A stretch of 64,000 nt of DNA, taken from assembly GCA_021399435.1 (NCBI GenBank), contig JAJTUP010000006.1:930001-994000 (forward strand), written 5' to 3'. Below the pieces are notes generated by a model that did not search any database, was not told the DNA's origin, and saw only the letters and a program-made list of their open reading frames with translations. The translations under genes were made by a program, and so were the position numbers. The DNA comes from Diaporthe sp. PMI_573 (taxonomy: Eukaryota; Ascomycota; Sordariomycetes; Diaporthales; Diaporthaceae). Numbering within the stretch: position 1 is the first letter of the stretch; the number at the start of each line of letters is the position of its first letter. Below, piece by piece: positions 18,622 to 30,313 of the stretch.

Positions 18622-21600
18622 ATGGCTAGTAACGTCACGGGAGCCTCTACCTTTCCTCCTCGGAAATGGTACAGAAAGGTGCCGTTTGTGTCGACGAAGC
18701 CCATTGAGAGACGACTGACCGAACCCGTTTCGAAATCATCAAAGTCAAGTCCAAGAGATGTGGAAGACGGAGCTGAAGATGGGGCCGGGGCCGGGGCCGG
18801 GAGCAGTCCAAAAGCGAAGTTGCCAGAATCATCCGCGAACTGGCTGTCGATCCTGTTGTTCGCATGGCTGAGCCCAACCCTCAGGATAGGGTACACCAGG
18901 CCTCTCCAGGCCGACGACCTGTATGACATGCCCGAGAATAGGAGGGCAGAAGATCATGCCGACAAGCTCGAGCGCTTTTGGGCGGCGAGGTTGGAGAGGA
19001 ACAGGAACAGGCCGGCCACGTCCAAGTCATGGAGACCGTTCTGGATGCGGCGCAGAAGCGACACCACAGTCCTGGCCATGTCACTCAACGACGTCTGCTT
19101 CCGCTGGTTCTGGTTCGGCGGTATGTTCAAGCTGGCCGGAGACCTTACCCAGATGGTGACGCCGCTGATCATCCGCTTCGCCATCTCCTACATGGCCGAC
19201 CCGTCTCTGCACGCCACGCGCGCGAGCTTCGGCCTCGTCACTGGCCTCTTCCTCGTCCTCGTCTTCTCCGTCACCTCCAACGTCCATGGCTTCTACCGAT
19301 CCTACACGACTGGCGTCCTGCTCAGGGGCGCACTCATGCACACCATCTACCGGCGGGCGACGTCAGACCAGCTCACGGAGAGGGCCAAGCTGCGCAATGG
19401 CTATACGGGAGTGGGCAAGCTCATGAGCCTGATGAGTGCCGACGTGACGCGCGTGGACTTTTGCTGCGCGTATTTCCACTCAGCCTGGACCAGCATCCTC
19501 CAGATGCTGCTGTGTTTCGCCCTGACTGTCTGGACAATGGGCTACAGCGCCCTGCCCGGCTTCGGCCTGCTGGCGCTGCTGTACCCCCTGCAGACGTTCA
19601 TGGTGGGCAAGCTGCTCAAGCTCCGCAGGGGCAGCATGCCCTTCACGGACGCGAGAGTCAAGGCCGTTGTAGAGGCCGTCTCAGCGATCCGGCTCGTCAA
19701 GACCAACGCCTATGAGAAGAGCCTGCTCGCCAAGATCGGGCACCTGAGAGCCGACGAGGTCGTGTACATCCGCAAGCGAATGCTCCTTAGGGCGCTCAAC
19801 ACGGCTGTCTCGTACACGGCGCCCATGATTGCTGCGGTGCTGGCTATCGTCACTTACGGTGCCACGCAGGGCGGCCTGAAGGCCGACGTCATCTTCTCTT
19901 CCCTCACCTTCTTCATGCTGCTGAGGACACCGCTGCAGGCTCTGCCTGTCTCTCTGTCGGCCATTGCAGATGCCCGGGCGGCGCTCGAGCGCTTGGCTAT
20001 CTTCATGGTCGCATCAGATTCTGGTGGCCCAATTCCTCCGAAATTCGTGGGAAGCAGCACAAATCCAAAGCTTGATGGGGATCAACCACCCCGGACGGTG
20101 GTGGCGGTTGAGAGCGCTACTTTTGCTTACCATGATGACGAGGCTCTCTCGGACGAAAGAAGCGAAACTTCGACTCAGAACACCACGGAGACTGTCCAAG
20201 ACGAGAAGAAACATAAAGAGACCGAAGGCCAGGTATTGGCAACGCCCCTCGAAATTAACCCTCACAAGGCCCAAAGGCTGCACATTGACTCGCTCATCGT
20301 TGAGAGGGACCAACTCGTCTGTATCGTTGGGCCCGTTGCATCCGGAAAGACGTCGATATTCCGCGCACTCATGGGAGACATGCAGCCCATACAAGCACAG
20401 AACTGCCAGGTCAACACGCCGTCGCTCGCATACGCGCCACAGTCTGCCTGGCTGCTCAGCGAGACAGTCAGGGAGAACATCGTCTTTGGCCGTCCCTTTG
20501 ACAATGCCTGGTACGAGCAGGTGCTGACCCGGTGCTGCCTACACCGGGACATGGAGAGGCTGCCTGAGGGGGACATGACAGTGGTGGGCGAGATGGGCGT
20601 GTCGCTCTCGGGCGGCCAGAAGCAGCGAATCAGCCTCGCCAGGGCCATCTACGGCCGGAGCCCGCTGCTATTCTTGGATGACTGCTTTTCGGCCCTGGAC
20701 GCGGACGTTGGCAAGCGGGTGTTTGAGATGGTGGTCAACCAGGCTCGCCGCAACAAGGAGGCAACTGTAGTCCTCGTCACGCACTCGATGGTTCTCGCCT
20801 CACAGGCCGACCGCGTGGTGTACATGGACAAGGGCCGCATAGTAGAGCAGGGCGAGTATTCGGTTCTGTCTCGGCGGGGTGGGCCGTTTGCTCGCTTTGT
20901 AGGAACATCCATGGACTCATGGTCAGCTGCACAGGATGAAGAGAACGCCAGCGAGGAGCACCAAGAGGGCGAGGCAGAGCGAGACTCCCAGCTGTCTGAG
21001 ACTTCCCCGGGTGAAAAGGGGCAGGGCAACGACAGCGACAAAAAGCAGGAGCCGCAAGCAGCGGGCCGCGGAAAGGAGATCATGCAGAAGGAGGAGCGCC
21101 TGGTCGGCTCTGTCAGCGGCAAGACATACCTCCGCTACGTGCTGATGGGCAACGCATACATAACGGTGCCGCTGTTCGTGACCTCCATATTCATCTACCA
21201 GGGCACCAGCGTCGTCTCGCCGCTGTGGCTGACGTGGTGGGAGGGTAGCAAGTACCCGTCCATTACCGAGTCCGAGTACATGGGCGGCTACGCGGCGTTC
21301 GGTATCGGCCAGTCGGTCGGGCTGTTCTGCATGAGCGCCAGCTTCGCCCTCTTCTGCTTCTACTGCTCCAACCGGCTGCACCACGCCTCTATCGCCCGCG
21401 TGCTGCACGCCCCCGTGGCCTTCTTCGACACGACTCCCCAGGGCCGCATCACGCACCGCTTCAGCAAGGACGTCGACGCCGTCGACAATGTGGTCGGCGA
21501 GACGCTGCGCCTCTTCATCTCGACCACCGTCCAGGCCATCGGCACCATCATCCTCGTCACCATCATCCTGCCGCCCTTTCTGGCCATCGCCGCCGTGCTG

Positions 21601-23071
21601 CTGCTGATCTACACCTGGACGGGCATGTACTACCGGCCCGCGGCCCGCGAGCTGCGCCGTCTCAACAACCTGCTCCGCAGCCGCATTTATGAGCACTTTG
21701 GCGAGTCGCTGTCCGGGCTGGCCACGCTCAAGGCGTTTGGTGCCGTCTCGCGCTTCGTGGAGGACAACGCCCGACGCATTGACACCGAGAACACGGCCTA
21801 CTGGATGTCGGTCGCCTGCCAACGGTGGCTGAACCTGCGCCTGGACCTGTGCGGCGCCGTGCTCGTCTTCATCACGGGCCTGCTCGTCGTCGGGCTCCGC
21901 GGCACCATCAGCGTCTCCGCCGGTGGTGTGGTTCTGTCGTATGTGGTCCAGGCCCAGTCCGTCTTCGGAAACATGATCCGCCAGAGCGCCGAGATCGAGA
22001 ACAACATGAACTCGGTCGAAAGGATGCTGCACTACGCGTACAACATCGACCAGGAGCCCCCTTACGAGGCTGAGGGCGTCGACAAGGACCTGAAAGCTAA
22101 GGGGTGGCCGCAAGCTGGCAACGTCGAGTTCAGGGAGCTCACTCTCAGCCATCGGCCTGGTCTTCCGCCGGCGCTGAGGGATGTCACGTTGGACATTAGG
22201 CCCGGCGAGAAGGTCGGCATTGTCGGGCGCACTGGCGCAGGAAAGACTACTTGTGAGTTTTGCTGGTTCTTAACGTTTGTTGTTGGGTCCATTCATGCTT
22301 TCATTCCCAATACAATAGTTTCCACGAGGGTTTGGAACATATCACTGACATTCCTTTTCTCATTCAGTGATATCGGCCTTGTTGCGAAACACCGAGCCCA
22401 CGAGTGGCAAGATCGTCATCGATGGCGTTGACATACACACAATTGGTCTCAGTCTGCTCCGGTCAAGCATGTCCGTCATCAGCCAGGATGCTGTACTGCT
22501 GGCCGGCACGGTCAGATACAACCTGGATCCATTCCAGCAATACGACGACGCCTGGCTGCAGAAGTGTCTGAGCAGGGTCAAGCTCGCAGACTCGGACGAA
22601 CAAAAAGACATCGCCGACGCGAGCCCCAGTCCCACTGCCAGCGAGGACACAACCGAGCTAGAGAAGCAGGAGACTGCCCTCTCGGCGCGCGGGACAGGAG
22701 GCCTCAGTCTGGACTTCGAGGTCAAAGAGAACGGGGCCAACATCTCCCAGGGCCAGCGGTCGCTGATCTCGATCGCGCGAGCCTTGGTGAGGCGGTCCAA
22801 GATCGTCATCATGGACGAGGCCACGGCTTCCATTGACGGCCGCGCGGACGCGCAAATACAGGAAATGCTGAATGAGGTCCTTGGGGACGCGACAGTTCTG
22901 ACTGTGGCCCACCGCCTAGACACCATCATTGCCACCTGCGACCGTGTTGTTGTGATGGACCACGGGCACGTGGCAGAGTTCGACGGCATCCCCGAGCTCT
23001 TTGCAAAGAAGGATAGCATTTTCAGGTCGCTTTGTGATGCGTCCAAGATTACTGTTGGGGAGAGGCGCTGA
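18622..23071 (+). CDS. Full ABCC/MRP-type ABC transporter of the siderophore cluster
   Basis: ATP-driven membrane transporter with layout TMD1-NBD1-TMD2-NBD2. Two exons (18622-22252 and 22368-23071) join in phase 1 across a 115-bp GTGAGT...TTCAG intron that falls inside the second Walker A, restoring GRTGAGKTTLISALL. The spliced product is 1,444 aa. NBD1 has Walker A GPVASGKTS near residue 570, signature LSGGQ at 662-666 and Walker B LLFLDD. NBD2 has Walker A near 1203, signature ISQGQ and Walker B IVIMDEATASID. There is no extra N-terminal TMD0. A charged linker follows NBD1. Ustilago Fer6 and Aspergillus SitT are ABC proteins encoded in siderophore clusters. The role here could be export of siderophore, export of breakdown products or subcellular movement. 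Confidence 0.9.
22253..22367 (+). other. Intron in the ABC transporter gene
   Basis: GTGAGT donor and TTCAG acceptor, 115 bp. Removal restores an uninterrupted Walker A lysine loop in NBD2; read-through would hit a stop before the second signature motif. Confidence 0.92.
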
Positions 23072-24410
23072 ATGTGGACTTACAAATGGAGATAGACAGC
23101 TGAAGGGGTTTTGGACATTCACTTATAGACATCAATACCACATAGACTTGGATAGACTACAACAATCACTAATCCTATAATTCAAGAAAAAGCCCGAGAC
23201 GGCACAGCGATGTTCCAATGTTGAAGAAGTGTAACTGTGTACCCGGTGTTTGGACAACTTGAATAGCATCAGGCGCTGGATTACACGATGCCAATAGAAA
23301 CTGACAACAGAAACTATCAATAGAACCACAATGGAACCCGTTTTTAAAACAGGACTCTGGTTTTTCTCGCTTGTGAATATTGACCGAGACGGCCCCTGGT
23401 GCTGTGGGATCCATCACGGGGAGTTTTGTGCCAGGTGAGTACTTGACAAGGGAAAGAACAAGAAAAAACAAACAAAAATCATGCTGTGAATTGTGGATGT
23501 GATCCATTTGCTCTCCCTTTCTGGGCTCTTGTGCCGTTCCCAACACTCCGGTAATTCCCTTATCCTCGGCAGGATCGCTGCGTGCTGGAGCCCACGGAGA
23601 GGCAAAAAGTTTGACAGGTAGCAATGCCAAGCAACCGGTGTCAGAATTTCATAATAGCCCTTGCGAATACACAGTATCCCTCCAAGCCCACCCCCAAGCC
23701 CCCAATCCTTGTTAGTCATTGATCTACCAATGGAACTCCTATATCGGCCATGCACTGATTTGATCTGATAAGATTACGATGGGGCCCCTGGAAAGGTTCT
23801 GCTTCCCGATGGAGCGACTAACAGGTTTCGAAGGCACCGCTCCAGCTCGTGTGATGGACGTGGGGTGTTGCCGTATCCTATTGCAACGCCGCCCACACAC
23901 CCGTCGCCCCCTTCACTTCCACTTCCCTTACGCATGCGGGTGTGTGTGTATGCGCCATCCTCGGTCGATTGCCACACTCCACCGCCGAAACATTGCACCT
24001 GCTGCCCGGTTCACCTCCTCCCAATCCAGTAAACCTCCCGGATCTCGGGTCTATATAGCACCCAGAGCGATCAACACCCTGCGTCCCTGCCCATCTGCCC
24101 GTCTCGATCTGTTCTCTTGGCCTTTTCCCCCACGCGCTTCTGCCAGCATGTGCCCTGACCGTCGTCTAGGCCTTCACGTGTACATCTGACCTGTCTAGAC
24201 TTACTCGGCCTGCACACATCGAACCACCGGGTGCCATTCTAGGCCTTGGGACCTTCTCGCCTCGCTGCAAGAGCCTTCGGCTTGGCCTTGGCTTTTTACT
24301 ACCCTTACTTCTTGCTGTTCCCATTTTTTTTCTTTTTCTCCTTCTCCAGAGTATTATAACTCTGGACAAATCACAAAGTCACAACTGCCATAGCAAAAGC
24401 TGCTCTCACA
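23072..24410. other. Intergenic region: ABC transporter 3' flank and MFS promoter
   Basis: No gene is supported over 1.34 kb. The second half holds one perfect iron-GATA site and pyrimidine-rich tracts near 24300-24350 just upstream of the MFS start, typical of fungal promoters. Confidence 0.6.
23763..23771 (+). promoter_or_regulatory. SreA-type iron-responsive GATA site upstream of the siderophore MFS transporter
   Basis: ATCTGATAA matches ATCWGATAA perfectly and lies about 640 bp upstream of the MFS ATG at 24411. Its presence links the transporter to the same iron regulation proposed for the NRPS. Confidence 0.75.
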
Positions 24411-26408
24411 ATGTCGACGCCCAGGGCTGATGATGGCCCTACTGGCAACAGGCCGGGCTCTCGCTCGACTGGCGAGCCCAACAACCACGCCAACGGCTCC
24501 CACGAGGACAACGACCTTTCCCCGCTCAAGACGAACGACCGCCATGCCGTCACCTCAGACATAGGCGAGCCCGTTGAAAGGGTCGCGACTACTGCCCAGC
24601 AGGGTGTCACCAAGGTTGAGGCCTTCAACAAGGTGCTGTACCAGTCGGGCCCGACGGGCAAGATCCTGCTTTGGCTGCTGGGCGTGTCCATCGGCCTGAC
24701 CATGTTCGCGTATGCCCTCGACCAGGGCATCACGTCCAGCATCTTCACCACCATGGCCAGCTCCACCTTTGGCCAGCACAGTTCGCTCGCCGCCGTCAGC
24801 ACTGCCAGCCAGATCGTGCGTGCCGTCGCCAAGCCCTTCATCGGAAAGCTGGCCGATATCACCTCTCGGCCCACCACCTACGTCGTCATCCTGTTTTTCT
24901 ACATCATCGGCTTCGTCGTCGCCGCCAGCTCCAGCACCTTCGCCGCCTACACCATCGGCATCTGCTTCACCTCGGTCGGCAAGTCCGGCCTCGACCTGCT
25001 GAGCGATATCATTGTCGGTGACTTGACCCCGCTCGAGTGGCGTGGCTTCTTCGGCGCTCTCCTCTCTATTCCCTTCGTCATCACTGTTCCCATCAATGGC
25101 TTCATCGCCGAGGGCTTCGTCGACAACTGGCGGTGGGGCCTGGGCATGTTTGCCATCATGGTCCCTGTGCTGCTGACCCCAGCCATCTTCACGCTGTACG
25201 CCATGCAGCGCCGTGGTGAGAGGATGGGCATGGTCACCATGGCCGGCTCGAAGCAGGAGAGGACCGGCGCCGGTGCTGATGGCGCCTCCAGGACGGGTGC
25301 TGTCTACTGGACCAAGGCCCTGTACCAGGGTCTGATCGACATCGACATCCTGGGGCTCATCCTCCTCGGTGTGGCCTGGGCACTGCTGCTGCTGCCGCTG
25401 ACCCTGGCCGAGGACGCAGATGGCGGCTGGCAGAATGGAAGCATCATCGCCATGCTCGTCGTGGGCTTCGTGTTGCTCATCGTCTTTGTTCTCTACGAGG
25501 TGTATCTCTCTCCCCAGCCGCTGATGACCCAGCGCGTGCTCAAGAACCGCGCTTTCATTGCCGGTGTCATCGTCTTCACATTCAACCAGACCGCCTCGGC
25601 TGTCCGCAACACCTACTTCTCCTCCTACATCTACATCATCAAGGAGTGGACCACCTACCAGTGGACTATTTTCTTGGGTATCACAACCATGGGTCTCAGT
25701 CTCCTGGGTCCCTTCGTCGGTCTCATCCAGCGCTCCACCCACCGCTACAAGTCCATGATGATCTTCGGCGCTGCCGCCAGGATGCTAGGCTACGGTGTCC
25801 TAGTCAATGGCTCCGATGCGTCAATGACCCAGGACACCGGCCGCCTTGTCGCCGCGCAGCTCATCTTCTGCCTGGGCTCCTTCAACATCGTCGGTGCGCG
25901 TGTGGGTACCCAGGCCGCCGTGCCGCATGAGGACATGGCGACCGTCATCTCCCTGCTGGCGCTGTGGTCGACGCTGGGCTCGTCCGTCGGCAGCGCCATC
26001 TCGTCGGCCATCTGGACCAACGAGATGCGCTCGCGCATGTACGAGGAGATGATCCCCGCAGGCGCGGACCCCAAGACCATCGACAAGCTGTACGGGTCCA
26101 TCAAGAAGCTGCGCACCAGCTACGACTTCAACGACCCCATCCGCCAGGGCGCCATCCGCGCCTACGCCGCCATCAACGGCCACATCGCCATCGCCGCCCT
26201 CGTCCTGGCCGCCGTGCCCATCATCGCCTCGCTCTTCATGCCCGACTTCTACCTCGGCAAGCAGCAGAACGCCATCACCAACACCGGTCTCGACGGCGAG
26301 AGAGTTGACGTCCCCGAGCGCGAGGGTGGCGCCCAAGAGGTGGATGCTGCCCCTCAGAAGGACAAGTGGTACGCCAGGTGGCGGGATGCTTACCGACGAC
26401 AAATGTAA
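24411..26408 (+). CDS. Siderophore-iron MFS transporter (SIT/MirB family)
   Basis: Predicted plasma-membrane importer of ferric siderophores, driven by the proton gradient. The product is 665 aa and intronless, with an about 75-residue hydrophilic N-terminus and roughly 14 membrane segments, as in the SIT family. Family-typical stretches are YALDQGITSSIFTTMASS (TM1), FIGKLADITSRPTTYVV, SGLDLLSDIIVGDLTPLEWR and NRAFIAGVIVFTFNQTASA. The long extracellular loop before the last segment contains conserved-looking aromatic positions and SYDFNDPIRQGA. It is co-directional with the ABC transporter, 1.34 kb downstream, and has its own GATA site. Substrate (ferrichrome, coprogen or TAFC type) cannot be read from sequence. 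Confidence 0.93.
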   Translation: MSTPRADDGPTGNRPGSRSTGEPNNHANGSHEDNDLSPLKTNDRHAVTSDIGEPVERVATTAQQGVTKVEAFNKVLYQSGPTGKILLWLLGVSIGLTMFAYALDQGITSSIFTTMASSTFGQHSSLAAVSTASQIVRAVAKPFIGKLADITSRPTTYVVILFFYIIGFVVAASSSTFAAYTIGICFTSVGKSGLDLLSDIIVGDLTPLEWRGFFGALLSIPFVITVPINGFIAEGFVDNWRWGLGMFAIMVPVLLTPAIFTLYAMQRRGERMGMVTMAGSKQERTGAGADGASRTGAVYWTKALYQGLIDIDILGLILLGVAWALLLLPLTLAEDADGGWQNGSIIAMLVVGFVLLIVFVLYEVYLSPQPLMTQRVLKNRAFIAGVIVFTFNQTASAVRNTYFSSYIYIIKEWTTYQWTIFLGITTMGLSLLGPFVGLIQRSTHRYKSMMIFGAAARMLGYGVLVNGSDASMTQDTGRLVAAQLIFCLGSFNIVGARVGTQAAVPHEDMATVISLLALWSTLGSSVGSAISSAIWTNEMRSRMYEEMIPAGADPKTIDKLYGSIKKLRTSYDFNDPIRQGAIRAYAAINGHIAIAALVLAAVPIIASLFMPDFYLGKQQNAITNTGLDGERVDVPEREGGAQEVDAAPQKDKWYARWRDAYRRQM

Positions 26409-28371
26409 CAGCCGAGTGGTGTTATTCAAATTGGAGCCCGAAAAGATTCAGAAGGCGGGCCTCTTGTCTCGGTCGTGAAGCACGCGTGAAAACTCCGCGC
26501 GATGCATCGGTGTTTCGTGGGGTCTATATAGTCTCATGATCGATCCTTGAACCAAAAACAGGTGTTTGTGACGATTCAAGGCAGGGAGATGTGATCGCTT
26601 CAGGCGCGTGTCCATGTCCGGTATTGAGCACATTTATAGTATTGGATAAGAGCATTTGTAATTGGGGATGGTGGATATCTTTCAACAAGGCAGTCATTTG
26701 TACTGGCACAATACAAAGTCAAGATATTATTCTTGAAGAAATTTCCAAACTCTACCGACGTGACTGCTTCCCTTGTATCGTAAAGTTTCTGGCTGTGTCG
26801 TAGTCTGTGCCTATGCTACCTATGATCCCAAATTTGGGCTCCATGGCAGGAATAAGACGACACCTGGAGGTCTATCATAATCATCAGTCAACAAATATCA
26901 ACTCTCAGTAGCCTGAGCCCCGAATGATTTTGACCTGATCTTCATTCGAATCAATGGCAAACTATCAAACGTAGTGCTGAATACTGCCCCCAAAAGCTGA
27001 GTTATTCTCAATTTACAGGTGCAAAGAGTGGCTGCTTCTGAGCAGCACACATTAGGCTGATTTCTGTCAACAATTTCTAGAGTGGTGGTTCCAGCTCGCA
27101 ACGGCACAGACCTGGGTCCTTGGTTGTCGACATAATTCTCGCCATATCTTGTTTCTCTACTCCTGATAACGAGATGACTTGCTTGTGGCCGTCTCCCGAG
27201 TTCTGGATGACGACTGCTTGCTGTAACACAGAGCAACGGAGGATAAGTTATTGATGAGACTCTAGGATTGTGCACTCAAGATACTGCTAGCGTCTTGATC
27301 GACTACCTAGGTTCACAACACGCCTTTTTGAGCGAGGTCATTCGTGACGCCTGATCCATTGCGAGAAGTGAAAATCAAATTGATACATGCCTAGGTGATC
27401 ACGCATTGACCGCAATCAAGTCAACAACAACTCGGGATGTATTACTTAAGAGACAGGACTCAACATGACTTTGATTTGGAGACGATATAGGTTTCGAAAA
27501 TCGGTAACACGCGGACATTACATTCTTATGAGGTTAAATGATCAAGAACGTTCCTTCACTTAACTACCCTAGGGTAGCTATGCTTACTATTGGGATGTGC
27601 AGACTTGTGACATTTGAGTGGAAGAGAAAAGTAATTGCATGAGCCAAATTTGCCCCAAACCACCGAATGATATGCCGGGAGATGTACATCAGAGCACTTA
27701 CTCACCCATAGTACCCCCCATTCCCGCATTCGAGTAGTTCACATATTGGTACACCAAATTGATATTGCTGACATCAATACCCATACTACGAGGTCAATCA
27801 CAGGATCGGGTCTTAAAAGCCTTGTCGAGAAAATAACTTCAACCCCCGATATTGGTTTGACACTAGAGGCTGGTGTGTATGTGTTCGCCTGCGTGCGGGA
27901 AAGGCAGGCGTGCGTGAGCAGGTATTCTGCCTCATCGCCCAACTACGACGTCAGCGGTCTTGACGTTGCCTTGTGGACTTCGTAAGCCTCCAGGGCTCAA
28001 CATAACATTGAAGTCTTCACATCCCGGCCTCGGGGTGGACATCCTGCAGAACTTGGGAGTCTTGCTCTGCAGCAACCGATTCCTAGGCGAAGGTGGTCAT
28101 GGTATGAAGGGCTGTAACTGCATTCTTTCGAAGAATTGAAGCTTTGATGAAATTGTTTGCAGTGATTCTCGCGGCATGTTCTCGCGTGCGCTTGAAGAGC
28201 GTTCGCTTAGGAGGCGCTATCTTTTATGCGTGGTGGGGCGTTCCGTATAGTTCTTTTGCTTGAAATGGAGATGTCCTTTGGAAGGCCCGAGTACCAACCA
28301 GAAACAAAATTACCGTACTGAAATACGATTCGATTTGGCATTTATATGGGTGGCCATACATTTCTATAGAT
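26409..28371. other. Gene-free stretch between the siderophore locus and the CFEM receptor
   Basis: Nearly 2 kb with only short unrelated open frames on either strand and no recognisable protein, RNA gene or repeat. It presumably contains the 3' flanks of the two convergent neighbours. Confidence 0.55.
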
Positions 28372-30313
28372 TTATACAGTTTCGCTCGTTCCACGCTTTT
28401 CGCCAAGTTGACTTGGTCGCCTGGACAAGTCTGGTGTTGCGTCGGTGTCATTCACCGGGTGAGACCTGACGCTGACTAGTTCCATGTTCGATTCACCGTC
28501 TACATCATGGAGGTGCCTCGTGTTTTCCAGCCTGCTGTCGTTCCCGGTGGTTGCAGTGCTTCCCACTATCGATGTGACCGGCAACCAAAACTTCGACGTC
28601 AGGACACCACTGCCTCTCCCTGAGCCTTTGTTGCTTGGGCGGTTGCTGTTGTCCGGGGAGGAAGGCAATTGGCTCTTTCTGGATGTCTTGGACAAGCCGG
28701 TTGAATCCAAGACCTTGATGACATATTTGGTGACGATAATTCGCGAGGCAGGCAGATTTGCAACTATCAATCCTGTGGTCAATTCGACTGTCGTCCACAC
28801 AGCCGCATTGTATAGTCCTTGAGAATTCGTCGATTTCGCCCAGTTTCCAAAGAAGTTGATGATATATGTGAATCGTGTGATACTGATTGCGGTCAAGCTG
28901 TTTTTTTTTCATTAGCAATGGGCAAATAGGTTAAAGTTGCGGGGGGTTTCTCACAGAACACCGCAGGCAAACATTAGGGTCACTGCCAACTTCCTCTTGA
29001 AGGCCATGTTCAGCTTCCAGACCTGTGTCCCTGGCAGGATGAGCATCCACACATCAATAGCGATATTGACAGCGGCGTGCCCATAAGCAAAGGCATTAAT
29101 ATCAAAACAAGTACCCTCCTTTGTGCCGTCCCAACCTTGCCAAAAATACGCTGGTATCTGTTAGTCACCTGCTACGGAGCCTAAATTCGTATTCTGGCAC
29201 AGCCAAAAAGTGAAGGACGGAGAACCATTAAAAGAGAAGAATGGTGCTCACATAAAGGCCGGCATTGGAACCATCCGACGATGAAAAAGACAACAACTGT
29301 GAGCATGTTGAAGATCTGCGTGCCCCACATCACCCGTTGGAACCCCGGGCTTTGGAATATTCGCATATAGAAGAAGCATATCGAAATCTTGATCATCCCA
29401 AGGCATAGATTGTAAACGGCTTCGAATGCGAAGAAAACAATGAAGCTTCGCTCTATTTGCCAGAACTCAAGGGCCCAGTATGGCTTGCCAACTCCCAGCT
29501 CGGCCTCGACGATACCAGAAGCGAAGAATAGGATGGCAAGGACCTATTAAAATGGGTTCAGTCAAAACGGATTGTCCCGAATTTGATACACTCCAGCTTC
29601 AAAGAGGCGTTCTGGACATAGCACGCCACAAAATGACATACCCAAGCAATGGCTATTGTCGTATCATCCAGACCCCATGGTACCAGACGCAGGGCTCTCG
29701 TAGTCATCCGTAGGAAGAAGAATATGGAGTGCGCGACGAACAGTAAGGCGTGGAGCAGCTTCAGATTGCCCCCTGTAGCACTCGGAGTCAGCTACTTATG
29801 AACGGACCGGGGGAATAATCTCGTACAAATTGGGGGAGAAGAGGCTCACAATGTGGCCAGAGCCTGTCTCAAAGCCAGCAGCGTGACAAGTTCTTCGAGT
29901 CGCAGGCCACAAATGAGAGAGTTCTCTTCTTGAGAATAAGATTGTATCCAGAAAGCTGCTTACCCTTGTCAGTCACCGGTACGCCACAGCCCAGAGAGGC
30001 TTCTCGTAGTGTCACTATTTGTGGCCACCCAGTTAGACGATTGTAGTGACGGTCGAACTCGAAGATGATGTCTCACAAAGCTGGTCTCTGACGGTACAAC
30101 CCGCAATAACACAAGTTTGAACAAGGTCATTGTATTTTGTATCTTCGCATAAACATGTCTGGTTCGTGAGCGGGCAAGATGATTGGGGATATTGGGAAAC
30201 TAGGCAGGAGACCTGGAAAAGTCAGTGATTTCTTTCAAAGCATTCAGAGACACGCGATAGACGGTAGACGATAGGCTTACACCACATTCTGGCACAGCCG
30301 TCAAGTTCAGCAT
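28372..30313 (-). CDS. CFEM-domain seven-TM PTH11-like receptor (multi-exon)
   Basis: Putative surface-sensing receptor: an extracellular CFEM domain followed by a fungal rhodopsin-like 7-TM domain. Eight exons by splice logic: 30281-30313, 30077-30212, 29964-30014, 29850-29867, 29642-29772, 29252-29543, 28955-29150 and 28372-28897. The sum is 1,383 nt, or 460 aa, with all phases consistent. All eight CFEM cysteines are visible, in order: PEC, VSC, SSC, TCLC, QTC, AGC, LGC. Membrane-domain landmarks are GLDDTTIAIAW, IVEAELGVGKPYW, GMIKISICFFYMRIF and FQCRPLSYFWQGWDGTKEGT. The C-terminal tail is about 100 residues and Ser/Thr-rich. Weak points are the 18-nt microexon (29850-29867, acceptor GAG) and the start: the first in-frame ATG at 30313 gives no signal peptide, so an upstream exon is likely. 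The heme-coordinating Asp of Rbt5/Csa2-type CFEMs appears to be Asn (NQTC). Confidence 0.82.

Noticed and set aside
20923..22152. 409-codon open frame on the minus strand
   Set aside because: Antisense shadow of the ABC transporter's linker and second membrane domain; rich in Asp, Gly, Val and Gln from GC-rich third positions.
22560..22840. Possible frameshift in ABC transporter NBD2
   Set aside because: Apparent interruption is explained by the 115-bp intron at 22253-22367; the second signature motif and Walker B are intact.
24555..25742. 395-codon open frame on the minus strand
   Set aside because: Antisense to the siderophore MFS transporter; composition is a codon-bias artefact.
26898..27275. 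125-codon minus-strand frame between the MFS transporter and the CFEM receptor
   Set aside because: No motif, no splice-extended context and unremarkable composition.
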